Origin: Hymenopellis radicata
Taxonomy: Eukaryota > Basidiomycota > Agaricomycetes > Agaricales > Physalacriaceae
Direction: 5' to 3'
Length of the DNA: 64,000 nt
Assembly (NCBI GenBank): GCA_015501595.1
Contig: JADNRX010000152.1
Span: forward strand, 1-64,000
The position numbers were made by a program, and so were the translations under genes. Below the pieces are notes generated by a model that searched no databases, had not been told where the DNA came from, and saw only the letters and a list, made by a program, of their open reading frames with translations. Shown here one piece after another: positions 22,070 to 32,207 of this stretch. Each line of letters opens with the position of its first letter. The stretch's first letter is position 1.

Positions 22070-24074
22070 TCATTTCAACAATGGCGCCTCCAGTTTGCGA
22101 CCCTGCTCCAGCTCGACATCGTTGTACCGATTGTCGTCATCGTACCAGAAGCCAACAAGTTCTTTCTTACCCGGAAACGTCGACGAGTCCTCCTCACCGA
22201 AGATAAGTCGCGCGAACTCCCATTCATCTCCCATGAATGCGAGGTTACATCCGAATGCATCCGTGTCTTCTTCACTCTTGAAAAACGACGACGATTTACG
22301 GTCATCACGACGCGTGTCCAGCTTGGAAGGCCTGAGGCAAATCAGGTCGAATTGCATCCCGAATAAGTACGGTACGAACCGTGCCAAGAGTTTCAAAACG
22401 TCTGGGCCATTCGCCGCATCAACCAAAAAGACGTTATGTGAGTCGTATTTTTCCAGCCGCTCCCAACGTTCATTGTCGGGGTCTTGCTTGCGTCGATACT
22501 TCCCGGCGGCCTCAAGCTGCTCTTCTCGCGCATTTGCTGCAGCCCAGCCCGAGTCTGGATCGATATCCGCTAAAACTCGGGCAGCACGCCTTGGGTCTCC
22601 ACAGTTATAACCCCAGTCGTACCGGTTGACCCAACAGACGAGAGGATTTTCAGACCGAGTTTCCCAGCAGACGTGGCGGGAACGGAGAAGCAGTTCAAGA
22701 GGGTCGCAAGACGAATGGTATGCTAACCATGAGTCACTGTACGGGTCTGGATCGCCGTAGCCGTTGACCTTTACAATCTAGTTCGGGTGTTCATTAAATG
22801 GGCCATAGAGGTTCTTAAGCTAGCGTACTTTCCAAACCCCAACTTTGGCGGGTGCGCGATAGGTGTAGCCTTGGGTGATAACGGTTCCCCCAAGAAGTGA
22901 TCTGTCTTGCGTGGAAGGAAAGTCGTGCGCACTAGTCATGAGACCGCCCACGATAGACGCCAATTGACCCCAGAGGAGTTCACCTGAGACTTTCAGTGGA
23001 ACAAACAGCATCGTCGGCGATTGATCTTACCTGATGTGATAGTGAACATCCCTTGCAGTTCCTTCACGACAGCTGGTGTAGCATCTTTCCACTCAGGTTG
23101 GAAGCGATAATGGTCATCACCATCTGACACCTCTTTGTCCTCTTCCCTCGTAGCTCGTGGTTCCTCACGCTCGCCGAAGGCAATCCAATTCTCAGCTTTC
23201 TTGTTGGCCCAGTCTCGGCTGCACTTCAGTTCAACGACGGCTTCGAATACCTTGCATTCGCGTTTGTGGCCTCCCTTCCAGGCAGCCGTTTGACATTCCT
23301 GAAAGTATTGGCTGAGACCCGAGACAGTGAGGAGTTCCACGATAAGAACACGTACCTTGCCACAGTACGAACTTGCGAGACACTTAGAGCAACGAAGGAG
23401 CTTAGTCTTGTTGGGTTCTTCCTCTTTGCCGCAGCCCTTGCATCTTTTGGGCGAGACAGCCAACGTCTCGCTCTCGATCTCGTCATTTATACGGAGAAGA
23501 GTCTCCAAAGTGGAGGGGAATATCTGGACAACGGGTTAATTGGGAAAACGGCCAATGTCAAATCCCTCACCTTGACGAACTTGGCATGGTCCAGGCGCAA
23601 GCCATACTCACCAAAGGAAAAATATTTCCTTTCAGCGTACAGAATAGCAATAGTATATCCCACTTTCACATTAAACTGAGCCTCGAGGTCGAAATTTGAG
23701 GACAGGTGAGTTTCCCGGCCGGCTTTGTCTTTTACTGTAAGAACGTTGCGAATAGGAACAGTGACGTGCTCGACAATCTCCCCGAGGTAGCACCAGTGTC
23801 GAGGAGGAGGAATGAGCGTGTTGTCCCAGTCGCGGCGATCATAAAGCTCGATCGGAGCGCATTCTGCGAACGAGGGGAAAGACTTCGGATTGCGGAGGTC
23901 GTTGGCAGGGAACTGTCCGCTCTTTTCGTCGTCGGAGTCCTCACTGAAATCTTCCGAATCATCGCTCATGTTGTCTGAGTCCGAGCCGTAGCCGTTGTAG
24001 TCGCCGTCGTCGTCGCCGTCTGAGCCGTCAATTAAGCTGGCGTCGGGCTCGTAAAAGTCGATAGTACTGGCCAT
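22070..24074 (-). CDS. MYND zinc-finger protein (MYND-B)
   Basis: Exons 24074..23571, 23523..23356, 23298..23031, 22983..22829 and 22777..22070 join in one frame to 600 aa, with introns of 47-57 nt. Residues about 8-45 are an Asp/Ser-rich acidic tract. A MYND finger lies at about residues 190-245: CKGC, RCSKC, YCGK, then after an intron ECQ, GHKRE and a final C. The long C-terminus (NCGDPRRAARVLADIDPD, then WERLEKYDSHNVFLVD) belongs to no domain I can name. MYND fingers bind proline-rich partner proteins and are greatly expanded in mushroom genomes. The start could instead be 24101, nine codons upstream. It is not closely related to the two MYND genes at the right end. Confidence 0.85.
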
Positions 24075-24708
24075 GACGACTATTGGCGAAGGCCGAAACA
24101 AAGATTCTGATCATGAAAGAAATCGCGCCAAAATACGAGGTCACGTGTCGGATTGATGCCACGCGCCCACATGTCTCAAGCTTTTTCTGATACCAACCTT
24201 CGGTGTATCTAGTACCGCCTTCGCCAAATTCGAAATCTTCAATGCAATTTCCCCCCTCAACTGTTCTAATTCTGGAGTTCCACTTTGGTTCTTTTCTGAT
24301 GTCGTCGACGAGCGTCCTCTGTTCCATGTTGAAGATTTTGGTGCGTGTCTCTGCCCTCAATGTAGAAAGTTATTCACATACCGCATCATGATCAGGGCAA
24401 ATTTGGATGCGTTCTTGTGCGCCAGCCCGTAGCATGGAATCCGGACGTAGCGCAATCAGGTGCTATCGCGGAAACAGACCTGCCATGGTGTGCTTATGTC
24501 CAGGAAACGCGTCTCGACGTTGAGATTTAAATTACACCTCCGAAACCACGCACTATCGTTCGGGGTTTCTTGCGTGTGCATCCTTGACATCGCTCCTTAA
24601 ATACCTACCTGGTTGCTAGCACACTGCAGAGTCTATCTCTCAGCTCCTCCGTCCGAGTTCGCTCTCTCGCGCAGCAATGTCCGTTTCTGCAGGACATCGT
24701 CCCACGAC
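24075..24708. other. Intergenic region with an unassigned frame
   Basis: A minus-strand frame (about 24360..24100, containing MEQRTLVDDIRKEPKWNSR) looks protein-like and could be a lost upstream exon of MYND-B or a relict. I could not join it by splicing. The right part should contain the promoter of the ferric reductase fragment. Confidence 0.3.
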
Positions 24709-25247
24709 ATGCCTCCCAAGGACGGTCTCCTCCGCGAACAATACGCAGACACATACCCGCAGCACATATGGTTCTTCCTCACTTCTCTTATCGCTCTCAT
24801 CTCCCTCTGCCAGTTGATCTCATTCTTGCTGGGCCAAGTAACGAAGTCCCCTACTGGCGGAGGGTCCAAGAGGATTCCCGTCGCCGCAGTGAACACCTAT
24901 CGTGCACTGACGTTCCGCACTACGGTCCGCGTGGGTTCGTATTCGCTGAATGCTGCAAAGGTGGCTTGTGCGATGATATACATCGTCGTGCTGTTCTCTG
25001 GGGTGCATAGTAAGTGTTCAGTGCTCTTTAATCCACACTTGGGGCTGAGCGTAGGATATATGTCCAATCGCGCGGGTGCTATAGCTGTTAGCCAGTTCCC
25101 GCTCATCGCCGTGTTGGGGACGAAGAATAATATTCTTGGATGTATGTTTTCAGGTTCGGTCTTTTCTCGCGATTTGACTGACGCGCCTTCTTCATAGATA
25201 CAATCGGTCTAAGTTACGACAAGGCCGCTTTACTGCTCCCATGTTGA
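24709..25247 (+). pseudogene. Truncated ferric reductase-like gene
   Basis: Three exons (24709..25009, 25055..25141, 25198..25247) give 145 aa. The N-terminus (YPQHIWFFLTSLIALISLC) is a membrane segment. A second membrane segment follows, and then SNRAGAIAVSQFPLIAVLGT plus KNNILG, the hallmark region before the ferric reductase-like transmembrane domain of fungal FRE proteins. Intact members continue for several hundred residues with haem-binding histidines and FAD/NAD(P)H domains. Here the frame stops soon after LSYDK, and nothing downstream resembles the missing part. FRE enzymes reduce Fe3+ or Cu2+ at the plasma membrane; this one cannot. Confidence 0.7.
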
Positions 25248-26263
25248 AGTCGCGTAGGCTTAATCCCATCAATCAATCAACGGGATTCGGACCGTATCCA
25301 AAGCAATCATTTATTCGACTACTTAAAGTTCTCTATTCGCAGAGGATATGGGATTCTTTTGCAAAGATGAAATGGAAGGAGTCTGATTTTTGGGCCGCGT
25401 CAGGATCCTTTTCATCGACTACAACTTTATATCCACTCAAGCTATTTACAGGACATGACTTGTCTGCATAGAACGTAGACGCTCCAGGCGACTGAGGACA
25501 GATCAATTTGGGCTGTGGCTGTGCTACCGTAAAATCGTGGGGAGGCGCGTCAATGACATTGCCATTCTTTTTCAGATACACCAATGTCTGGAACTTTGTT
25601 GATTACCCAGCTGTGTTCCCTATTGACGCACACACTGCATGACTTTAATTTGTAGAACGAAAGAATGCGCATTGTGGCTCGAGCAGCGTACGGTACAAGC
25701 AGTATAAGCAAAGAAATATGACGAACAAGAAGTATTACGAACGAACACTGAATTTAAGTACAACCTCAATCCGAATCCCAACCCATGCTGTAGTAATCAA
25801 AGGCGTTCATTGTACGACTGACTCCGTCAGAAGGAGGATTGTCAGCCAATGATGTGTGCTTGAATTGGCATGTTCCGGCGGGGGCGAGGCAGCCCTGCCT
25901 ACTGTGCACGAACATGCATTCTACGTCGTGTTCGTCCGCCTGGGCGGCTGTTCAGTAGGCACGAGGATACAGGTTAACCGAGAGTTGCCGACCTTGACAC
26001 GCTCGAAAATCGCATTCCACTTGGTTGCGACCATACCGGCGTAGTCGGGTTCTTCGTCTTCGTAGTCTTCGTCTGGTTGATGGTCTTTCTCAGGTTGGCC
26101 GTCAGCTTTCTGGTCTGGATTGGATTCACGTCTAGCGAGGAATTCGAATCAAAGGCACAGTTGAATCGGCCCCAAAATGTACGCACTTGGGACGAGGCTC
26201 TTCCGGCTTGACAACACTCCCTGCACGACGTTTGAATAAGCGACGATCCCGACCAGACAAAAC
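25248..26263. other. Gene-poor stretch
   Basis: An 83-codon minus-strand frame (25584..25333, containing CPVNSLSGYKVVVDEKDPDA) has a possible acceptor just upstream and might be a terminal exon, but I recognise no family. A second minus frame at 26186..25974 is Thr/Lys-rich and unsupported. Confidence 0.3.
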
Positions 26264-26770
26264 TCAGAGCCCACCATATATCTCATAATTCACTATCATC
26301 TGGTGGGAAGGATTTCAGGTTGAGTCCAAACAAAAGTCATGTTCACTCACATCGTAAAAAGTTTGCGCCCTTGAAATCGACGCGGCCATCTGTAACAAAT
26401 TCCCCGGCACCCCAACGTTCGGATCGTCCGCCATCGAGTCCTCCATGGTGCACACCGAGTCCGGGAGCCCACTGTCACCGCGGAACTTCCAGCCGATCTC
26501 GCTCCCAGATTCACCTTGGTAATCCCAAAAAACGTTGTACCGCACACCCGCTACCAACTGCGCAGCTCCGAGCACGACACCTCCCGACTGGATTGACACA
26601 CGGTCGTTTGGATAGTCGGCATACCGCGCTTCAAAGCGGTATGCACCAAGCAAAAATGCGCGGACTTTGCGAAGAGTACTGGCTGCAAGTGCGCGTTGCT
26701 GGTCGAGTGTGTAGGTTTGCACCGGCACAGCTGGCTGACCGAACCCGAACCCGAACGGCGCGAACATCAT
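26264..26770 (-). CDS. Hypothetical protein, 151 aa
   Basis: Two exons (26770..26351, 26299..26264) with a clean 51-nt intron (GTGAGT...CACCAG) give 151 aa. After a Phe/Gly/Pro-rich start (MMFAPFGFGFGQPAVPVQ) come a helical segment (QQRALAASTLRKVRAFLLGA) and a Gly/Val-rich body (GGVVLGAAQLVAGVRYN). There is no signal peptide and no membrane helix. I do not recognise the family. Intact frame, good splice sites and a balanced composition make it likely to be real. An alternative start is the second Met. Confidence 0.5.
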
Positions 26771-26869
26771 TGAGTGGCGACTGAATCGATAATGAGGAGG
26801 TTAAGTCCAAATAGTAGGTGCAAGAATTCGTTCGTGAATTTTATCTTTGTCTCGTCCCGATTCAGTCCC

Positions 26870-27195
26870 ATGCTTGGCAATAAAGCGGAAAAGATCGAGG
26901 TATTCTTTCAGGACCCTGGCATGCCGCCTAGAGTAGTTTCTATCTATCAGATTCTTTCGGCTTCCTGTCGGCTTCCTGTTGAACGTTGGTTAACGTTGAA
27001 CGTTGAGCTCTCGGAACGGGGCCCAACTTCGAAAAGCAGCGGCGGGTGCTGGCCAACTTGAGAAGCGCTAAGGAGCAAGGATTGGATATCTCAATTAGTG
27101 GTGTTGGTGTCTTTCCTTCGCAAGATCGTGTGAACTATCTTGCTGCTCAAAATTACGGGGCCTCTGGCTCACGGACCAGATTTGTCTATGTATAG
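26870..27195 (+). pseudogene. F-box C-terminal fragment
   Basis: The plus strand carries the last part of the F-box A/B family: KAEKIEVFFQ, then after a frame change KEQGLDISISGVGVFPSQ, ending SGSRTRFVYV and a stop at 27195. No F-box or LRR part precedes it. It is a relict of the duplicated F-box gene and lies left of the HD3 cassette. Confidence 0.6.
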
Positions 27196-28010
27196 GCTGG
27201 AAATGTTGAGCTCTGGATGCCGCGAGTCCAGAGAGGTCTCTTTTCGATACAGCGGGCGAACGGAAACGCCGTGTACTATGGACTGTGTGTACAAACTACA
27301 GTTTATTGGCCAAGTCCAAATACAAGAGTCCAGTGTCAGTCGATCGGGCAGGTGTCAAGAAGCAGAACGGCAGGGCGCGATCGCTCTCCGGCCAATTAAT
27401 TTACATTATTTTTGGCGACTCTGTACTGGCTCAGAGGCTCAACGTATTACGACGTGAGTATTCTAGGCGGAATGGTACCAACACTGTTGTAGCAATTGAC
27501 TGCACAACTTTCTCGGCGGTTCCGCGTCGCTGCCCAACTGCGTTCAATAACGCCACGCCGACTTGTGCACGGTAACGCCTAGAAGCTTCATGACCACTGA
27601 CGGGTTGACGACGACTCGGGCACACACTACCACGAAGCTCTGTATAACCTACCGTTCACTGACATGGAAAGTACCATGTCCACAACACGGCAGTTTACTC
27701 GCCGACCGATACGGGTCGCGTAATATTGGTGTCAGTAGATAAATACCCAGTCCATGCGACGCCTGCTGTATCCTGCCAACAAGTGAAAAGCAAATAACAG
27801 TTCAAATGGTGTACTTACTTCCAACATATCTACTTAGACCAAGAAAGTAACATGCCCCGACTCAGCACAGTCTTCGACCGAATTGCCTAGAGCAGGGCAT
27901 GCCGACACTGCTACTCCATCCTCAATCACATAGCATATGCCCATTTGGCTCGTAACCTAGCCATTCTCGAGCTGAAGACGACATCAGATGAGGTCGATGC
28001 GTCGCGGGGC
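27196..28010. other. 3' flank of HD3
   Basis: 27.68-28.01 kb is homologous to 17.69-18.11 kb, downstream of HD2. The rest shows no gene. Confidence 0.45.
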
Positions 28011-29628
28011 CTAAGGGTCCTTCTTGTTGGGTCGTGCCTTCTCGAGTGCTCTTCTACAGAAACAAAGGGTTCAATGCCTATCACTCAAGTGTAGCGTGGA
28101 ATCACACAAACCTAATGGCGAACCAGCGGTGAACCACAGGGACCGGCTCTTCAATTTTCCTGGCTAGCGCACGAAGCTGTCTTTGTGACGGGCTTGAGTT
28201 CTGCGTCCTGTTGAGGTATTTCTGCAGGAATTTCGCCTTTGCGCGCAACTTGAGACCAGTCCGAGCAAATTCGCCAGTCTCAAGTCCAGCCTTTCTCCGA
28301 AGCGCCCTTTCTTTCTGACGCCTATATGGGTGTAAGGAAGGGCCCGACTGCAAAGGAGATGCACTCACCGGTATGTGAACCATGCGTTAATGGATATCCA
28401 GGATACCGCGAGTTCTTCCGCCAAGAGTTTTCTCTTTTCAACAGTCGGATATAGATCTTGCCGGAACTCCACTTCCAGTCGCCGCCAGTACGGTCTTAAG
28501 TTTGAACGGTTGGGCGCAACTCGGAACTGTCCAGGTTGTTCTTGCATTCCGGTACTTTTCATTAGTTGTCTTTCCCTGAAGCGTCTATCATCAATGAGTT
28601 AGATCGTGGGACACGCTGGTATGAGAACCCACCGTTGGATATACCAAACCGACACTCTGTCGTGGCTTTCCCCAAGCTCTTGTGACATCTTCTCAACCTC
28701 TTCATACGTAGGATTCCGATTTTTGACGTAGTTGGCCGCGAGCGCCGCTTTCGCCGCAGTAGACATAGGCCGACGAGGACTTTCCAGAACTGGATGTGAT
28801 TCTATCCCCGCAGCCTTCAACATCTGCCGCTCCTTCATGCGTCTATGGATTATGAGACAGATACCGCAGGTGCTTGGTTAATGTGTAACCCACCGGGTGA
28901 AAAACCACTTGTGTAACCTATTGTAGCTCTCGCCAAGCTCTTGCGACATCTGCTCAAGCTCGTCGCGTGTAGGGTAATAGTTGTCGTTGTATTTGGCCTC
29001 GAGCGCTGCTGTCACGGCAGTAGAGAAAGGCAGACAACGTTTTTCCAGAAGTGGATGTGATTCTATCCCCAGAGCCTTCAACATCTGCCGCTCTTTCTCA
29101 CGTCTATGGGTTATGAGACAAATACCGCAGGAGTCTGGTTAATGTATAACCCACCGGGTGTAAAACCAATTGTATATCCTATTGTAGCTTTCCCCAAGCT
29201 CTTGGGACATTTGCTCAAGCTCGTCGCGTGTAGGGTAATAGTTGTTGTTGTATCTGGCCTCGAGCGCTCTTTTTACGACAGCCGGAATGCGTCGACGAGC
29301 GCTCCTTGACAGTGAATGCGATTCTATCTGCTCAGTCTTTAGCGTCTTGCGTTCCTTCGCTCGTCTAGTCTTATCAAGGCGAAATTCTTCAGATGCCGGA
29401 TTGCTAGGTAACTCACCGGTAATTATACCAGTTATATAATCTGTCGTAGCTCTCTCCAACCTCGAGCGACATCTTCTCAAGCTGTTCGCGAGCAGGATAA
29501 CGGTCTTTGCCGTAGTTGGCCTCGAGCGCTTCCTTCACGGCGGGGGAGATGTGCGGAGAAGTTATCGTCGAAAGTCGGCAGCATAGTCCAGGATAAACGG
29601 GAATGACGCGTCGATAAACACCCAGCAT
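28011..29628 (-). CDS. Tandem homeodomain-like repeat protein HD3 (six repeats)
   Basis: Seven exons (29628..29417, 29364..29155, 29103..28894, 28842..28633, 28584..28369, 28321..28112, 28053..28011) of 212, 210, 210, 210, 216, 210 and 43 nt join to 436 aa without a break. The first six exons each encode one homeodomain-like repeat of about 60 residues plus a basic linker (KERQMLKAAGIESHP type). In repeats 1-5 the spacing of Leu16, Tyr/Phe20, Pro26 and Trp48-Arg52-Arg53 is canonical; repeat 6 is diverged. Helix-3 cores are WYNYRR, WFYTRR, WFFTRR, WYIQRR, WFTYRR and WFAIRR, all without Asn51. All six introns split the Arg52 codon. The tail EKARPNKKDP is basic. It is probably a nuclear protein, with DNA binding uncertain. 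It is divergent from F-box copy B. Confidence 0.8.
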
Positions 29629-30042
29629 TGGTGACCGGCAAATTTTGATGATGAGCGTTCGAAATAGAGCAATAGTGGCACGTGACCCGCTACCCGTTGC
29701 TCTTTCTGTTTCTCTCTCCATAATCGTTGATGAACACCGTCTTGCAGTCGTTGCAATGGCTGTGCTCTTGGTAGTGCTGATGCAGGTACTGATCATCATC
29801 AAAATGGATTCAACAGTGAGAAACTTTTGGCCTCAACAACCTCAATCAACAAAGGTAAACACCGATCGTGACAGGATCGAACGCGCGCTAGTCACGTTCG
29901 ACTTTTGACCACGATCGCTAAAACTTTCAGACCAGATTGCAAGTGATTTCTTATTTCCAGACGTCGCTCGCTGAATATACATCCTCAGTGACGGCTTCCG
30001 TGGCCACCATATACACCACCTAAATCTCAACTCATTGCCTTC
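29629..30042. promoter_or_regulatory. Shared divergent upstream block (cassette C)
   Basis: About 400 bp separate the HD3 start (-) from F-box copy B (+). The right 280 bp match the 5' flank of F-box copy A at 8996-9300 in inverted orientation, so the block is a conserved bidirectional promoter candidate. The HD3 frame is also open up to an earlier ATG at 29802, so a longer N-terminus cannot be excluded. Confidence 0.5.
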
Positions 30043-31813
30043 ATGTCCCCTGCCGTCTCTCCTCGTCAGGCGGGAATCCGACTCTCTGCAGCCGTCGAAG
30101 CGTCCTTCATGAAAGCCCTACGAAGTAATGAGCCCCTGTCCGACGTAGATGTCGCCTTGTTCACGCGAAAAATCTTCTCTAAAGCCGCCGACAACTTGTC
30201 CAGCCTCGATGATCAGATTTCCGGGCTTCGTGCTTCCCTAGACGCGTTGACTGAGCGGAGAGGACGGCTGCAGGAAACCTTGGACCACTGGCGTGGAGTG
30301 GTGTCTCCCATGCGGACCCTTCCGAATGAGATCTTGACCGAGATCTTCATGCACGTGTGTCGCAGCTTCGACGTTCCGCAGGAGAGCGATGGTCCGTGGC
30401 TGTTATGCCGAGTATGCACTCGATGGAAGGCCTTGCTGCTCGGGACCCCAGCATTATGGGCGATTTTTTCACTGGATGCCATGAGATATGGGGCGTCCCC
30501 CAGTCCCTTCCCATGCTGAGAAAAGCAGTGTCACTTAGCGCTTCGTCGCCCCTCACGTTCTTCTATCGCGCAGAAACCCCTTACTCTGAAATGCCGAAAG
30601 CTGAAGCGGATGCTGTTCGGTGTGAGACGATTGAGATTTTAGGCGTACTATCAGCACAGGCAAGCCGCTGGGTGGATGTCACACTATCCTTGCCTCGAAG
30701 GGTGCTCCCCTTGTTGGATCGACTAAACGGCTGTTTGCCACTGCTGGAGACACTACATCTCGACTACGAGGAGGATGTGGATCCGGAAGAAGAGGATGAG
30801 GATGAGGATGAGGATGATTACCCGCTCATCCTAGGTTTCCAAATTGCACCGCACTTGACGAAGGTTACTCTCGACTACGAGATGATCGAGGCCGTCGATC
30901 TTCCTCTGCACCAGCTTCTTTACCTCGAATTGAACTGGAACTTGCAGGATGGACCCGGTGTGGCCTTTGATCGACTCCATTACCTCAACGAATGCCCCAA
31001 CCTTGTCGAACTTCGTGTGGTACATGATTTCCCAGTAGAAGAGGAATGGTCCCAATTACGAGCACTCGCTCCTGCCAACCCCTACAACATCAACAAATCC
31101 ATACGTGTGCTTCACGTTTCGGACGATAGGTTCATCCGAAGCCTGTCTTTGCCTGCTTTGCAGGAACTCTACATTACCTCACTAGACGAGGGGAAGTGGG
31201 GGTCGGGCTGTCCATGTCCTTCAGCTGTTGTCGAGGGAGTTTCACAAATGCTTCAGCAGTCGCGGTGTCTTCTAAAATCCTTGAAGCTCATGGATTGCCG
31301 GGCGTTCGTTGACATACGCACTGTCCTTGGCGCCGCCCGCAGCTTGAACATCTGGAGCTGAGGTATGAGCGTTGGAATGATCACTGCGATTCATGCCTTA
31401 TTCTACTACTGTCCCACCTCGCTACTACTCCGACTGTTGCTCCCAACCTTCGGACCCTGGTCATACACGTTCGGGATGCCAGGAGCCTTGGTGCAAAGAT
31501 TCGTTTCGTTGGAGTTGAATTCGGCCTCTTCGTGGCAAAACGATTCAGTACGCTCGGCAATAGAGTGTCTGCTCCTAGCTGCATAGAAAAGATTGAGGTA
31601 TTGTTTCGACTTCCTGTTGAGCTCCGGGGGAGCCCCCAGCTCCCTGAACAGTGGGACATGCTAGACAAGTTGAGGAGGGTCAAGCAACAAGGATTGAATA
31701 TCTCAATCACTGGCATTGGTGTTTTCCCTTCGGAAGGTCGTGCAGACTTTCTTTGTGCTCCAAAGTACGGGGATTATGGCTCACGGGAGGACTCCAGATT
31801 TGTCTATGTTTAG
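30043..31813 (+). pseudogene. F-box protein, copy B (two frameshifts)
   Basis: Close paralogue of copy A. The frame from ATG 30043 breaks near 30500 (copy A has one more base beside a C run) and again near 31340 (one C fewer), then continues to the stop at 31813. With both bases restored the frame would be about 590 codons, like copy A. It has a helical N-terminus, an F-box-like segment around MRTLPNEILTEIFMHVC and CRVCTRWKALLLGTPALW, an Asp/Glu run, then leucine-rich repeats ending REDSRFVYV. The expected role is substrate recognition for an SCF ubiquitin ligase. The breaks in A and B lie at different places, which suggests base errors or very recent decay. Confidence 0.75.
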
Positions 31814-32207
31814 GCTGGAAGTGTTCGCGAGCGTGTCATGACTGGGCTGCATTCACAGTGTCCTCTCATATCTCGTCCCCATGTCGCATCACAATTACGC
31901 CAAGGAAATCCTGCATCCGATGCGCTCGATACCCCTTCATCAACTCATGCCTCCATGGATATTGTCTCAGGCTCCTCGATGGCGAGACATCGTTTTGTCT
32001 TTGCCTCGTATGTAGTCTGTCCTTGACCTGACCGAAGCCTACGTCGGTTCGACGCAGGTAGCCGATCGCTCAGGCTGCATACCTTGAACAGTAAGTACAT
32101 GAATTGAGTGTTCGTATTCGCGTGAATGGTGAAGAATATCCGGGGGAGCAATCGGCTCTATTTACTATATAACACAAACGGAGACTGACCGCGCCCGAAC
32201 ATGCATG
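31814..32207. other. Convergent 3' region
   Basis: The 3' ends of F-box copy B (+) and the ABCA gene (-) converge here. No gene is supported. Confidence 0.45.

Noticed and set aside
22070..24074. MYND-B as a SET-MYND methyltransferase
   Set aside because: No SET-domain motifs (GxG, NHxC or GEELxxxY type) are visible in any exon.
28011..29628. HD repeats as Myb/SANT repeats
   Set aside because: Myb repeats have three regularly spaced tryptophans. Here one Trp at position 48, Pro26 and an Arg52-Arg53 pair fit the homeodomain.
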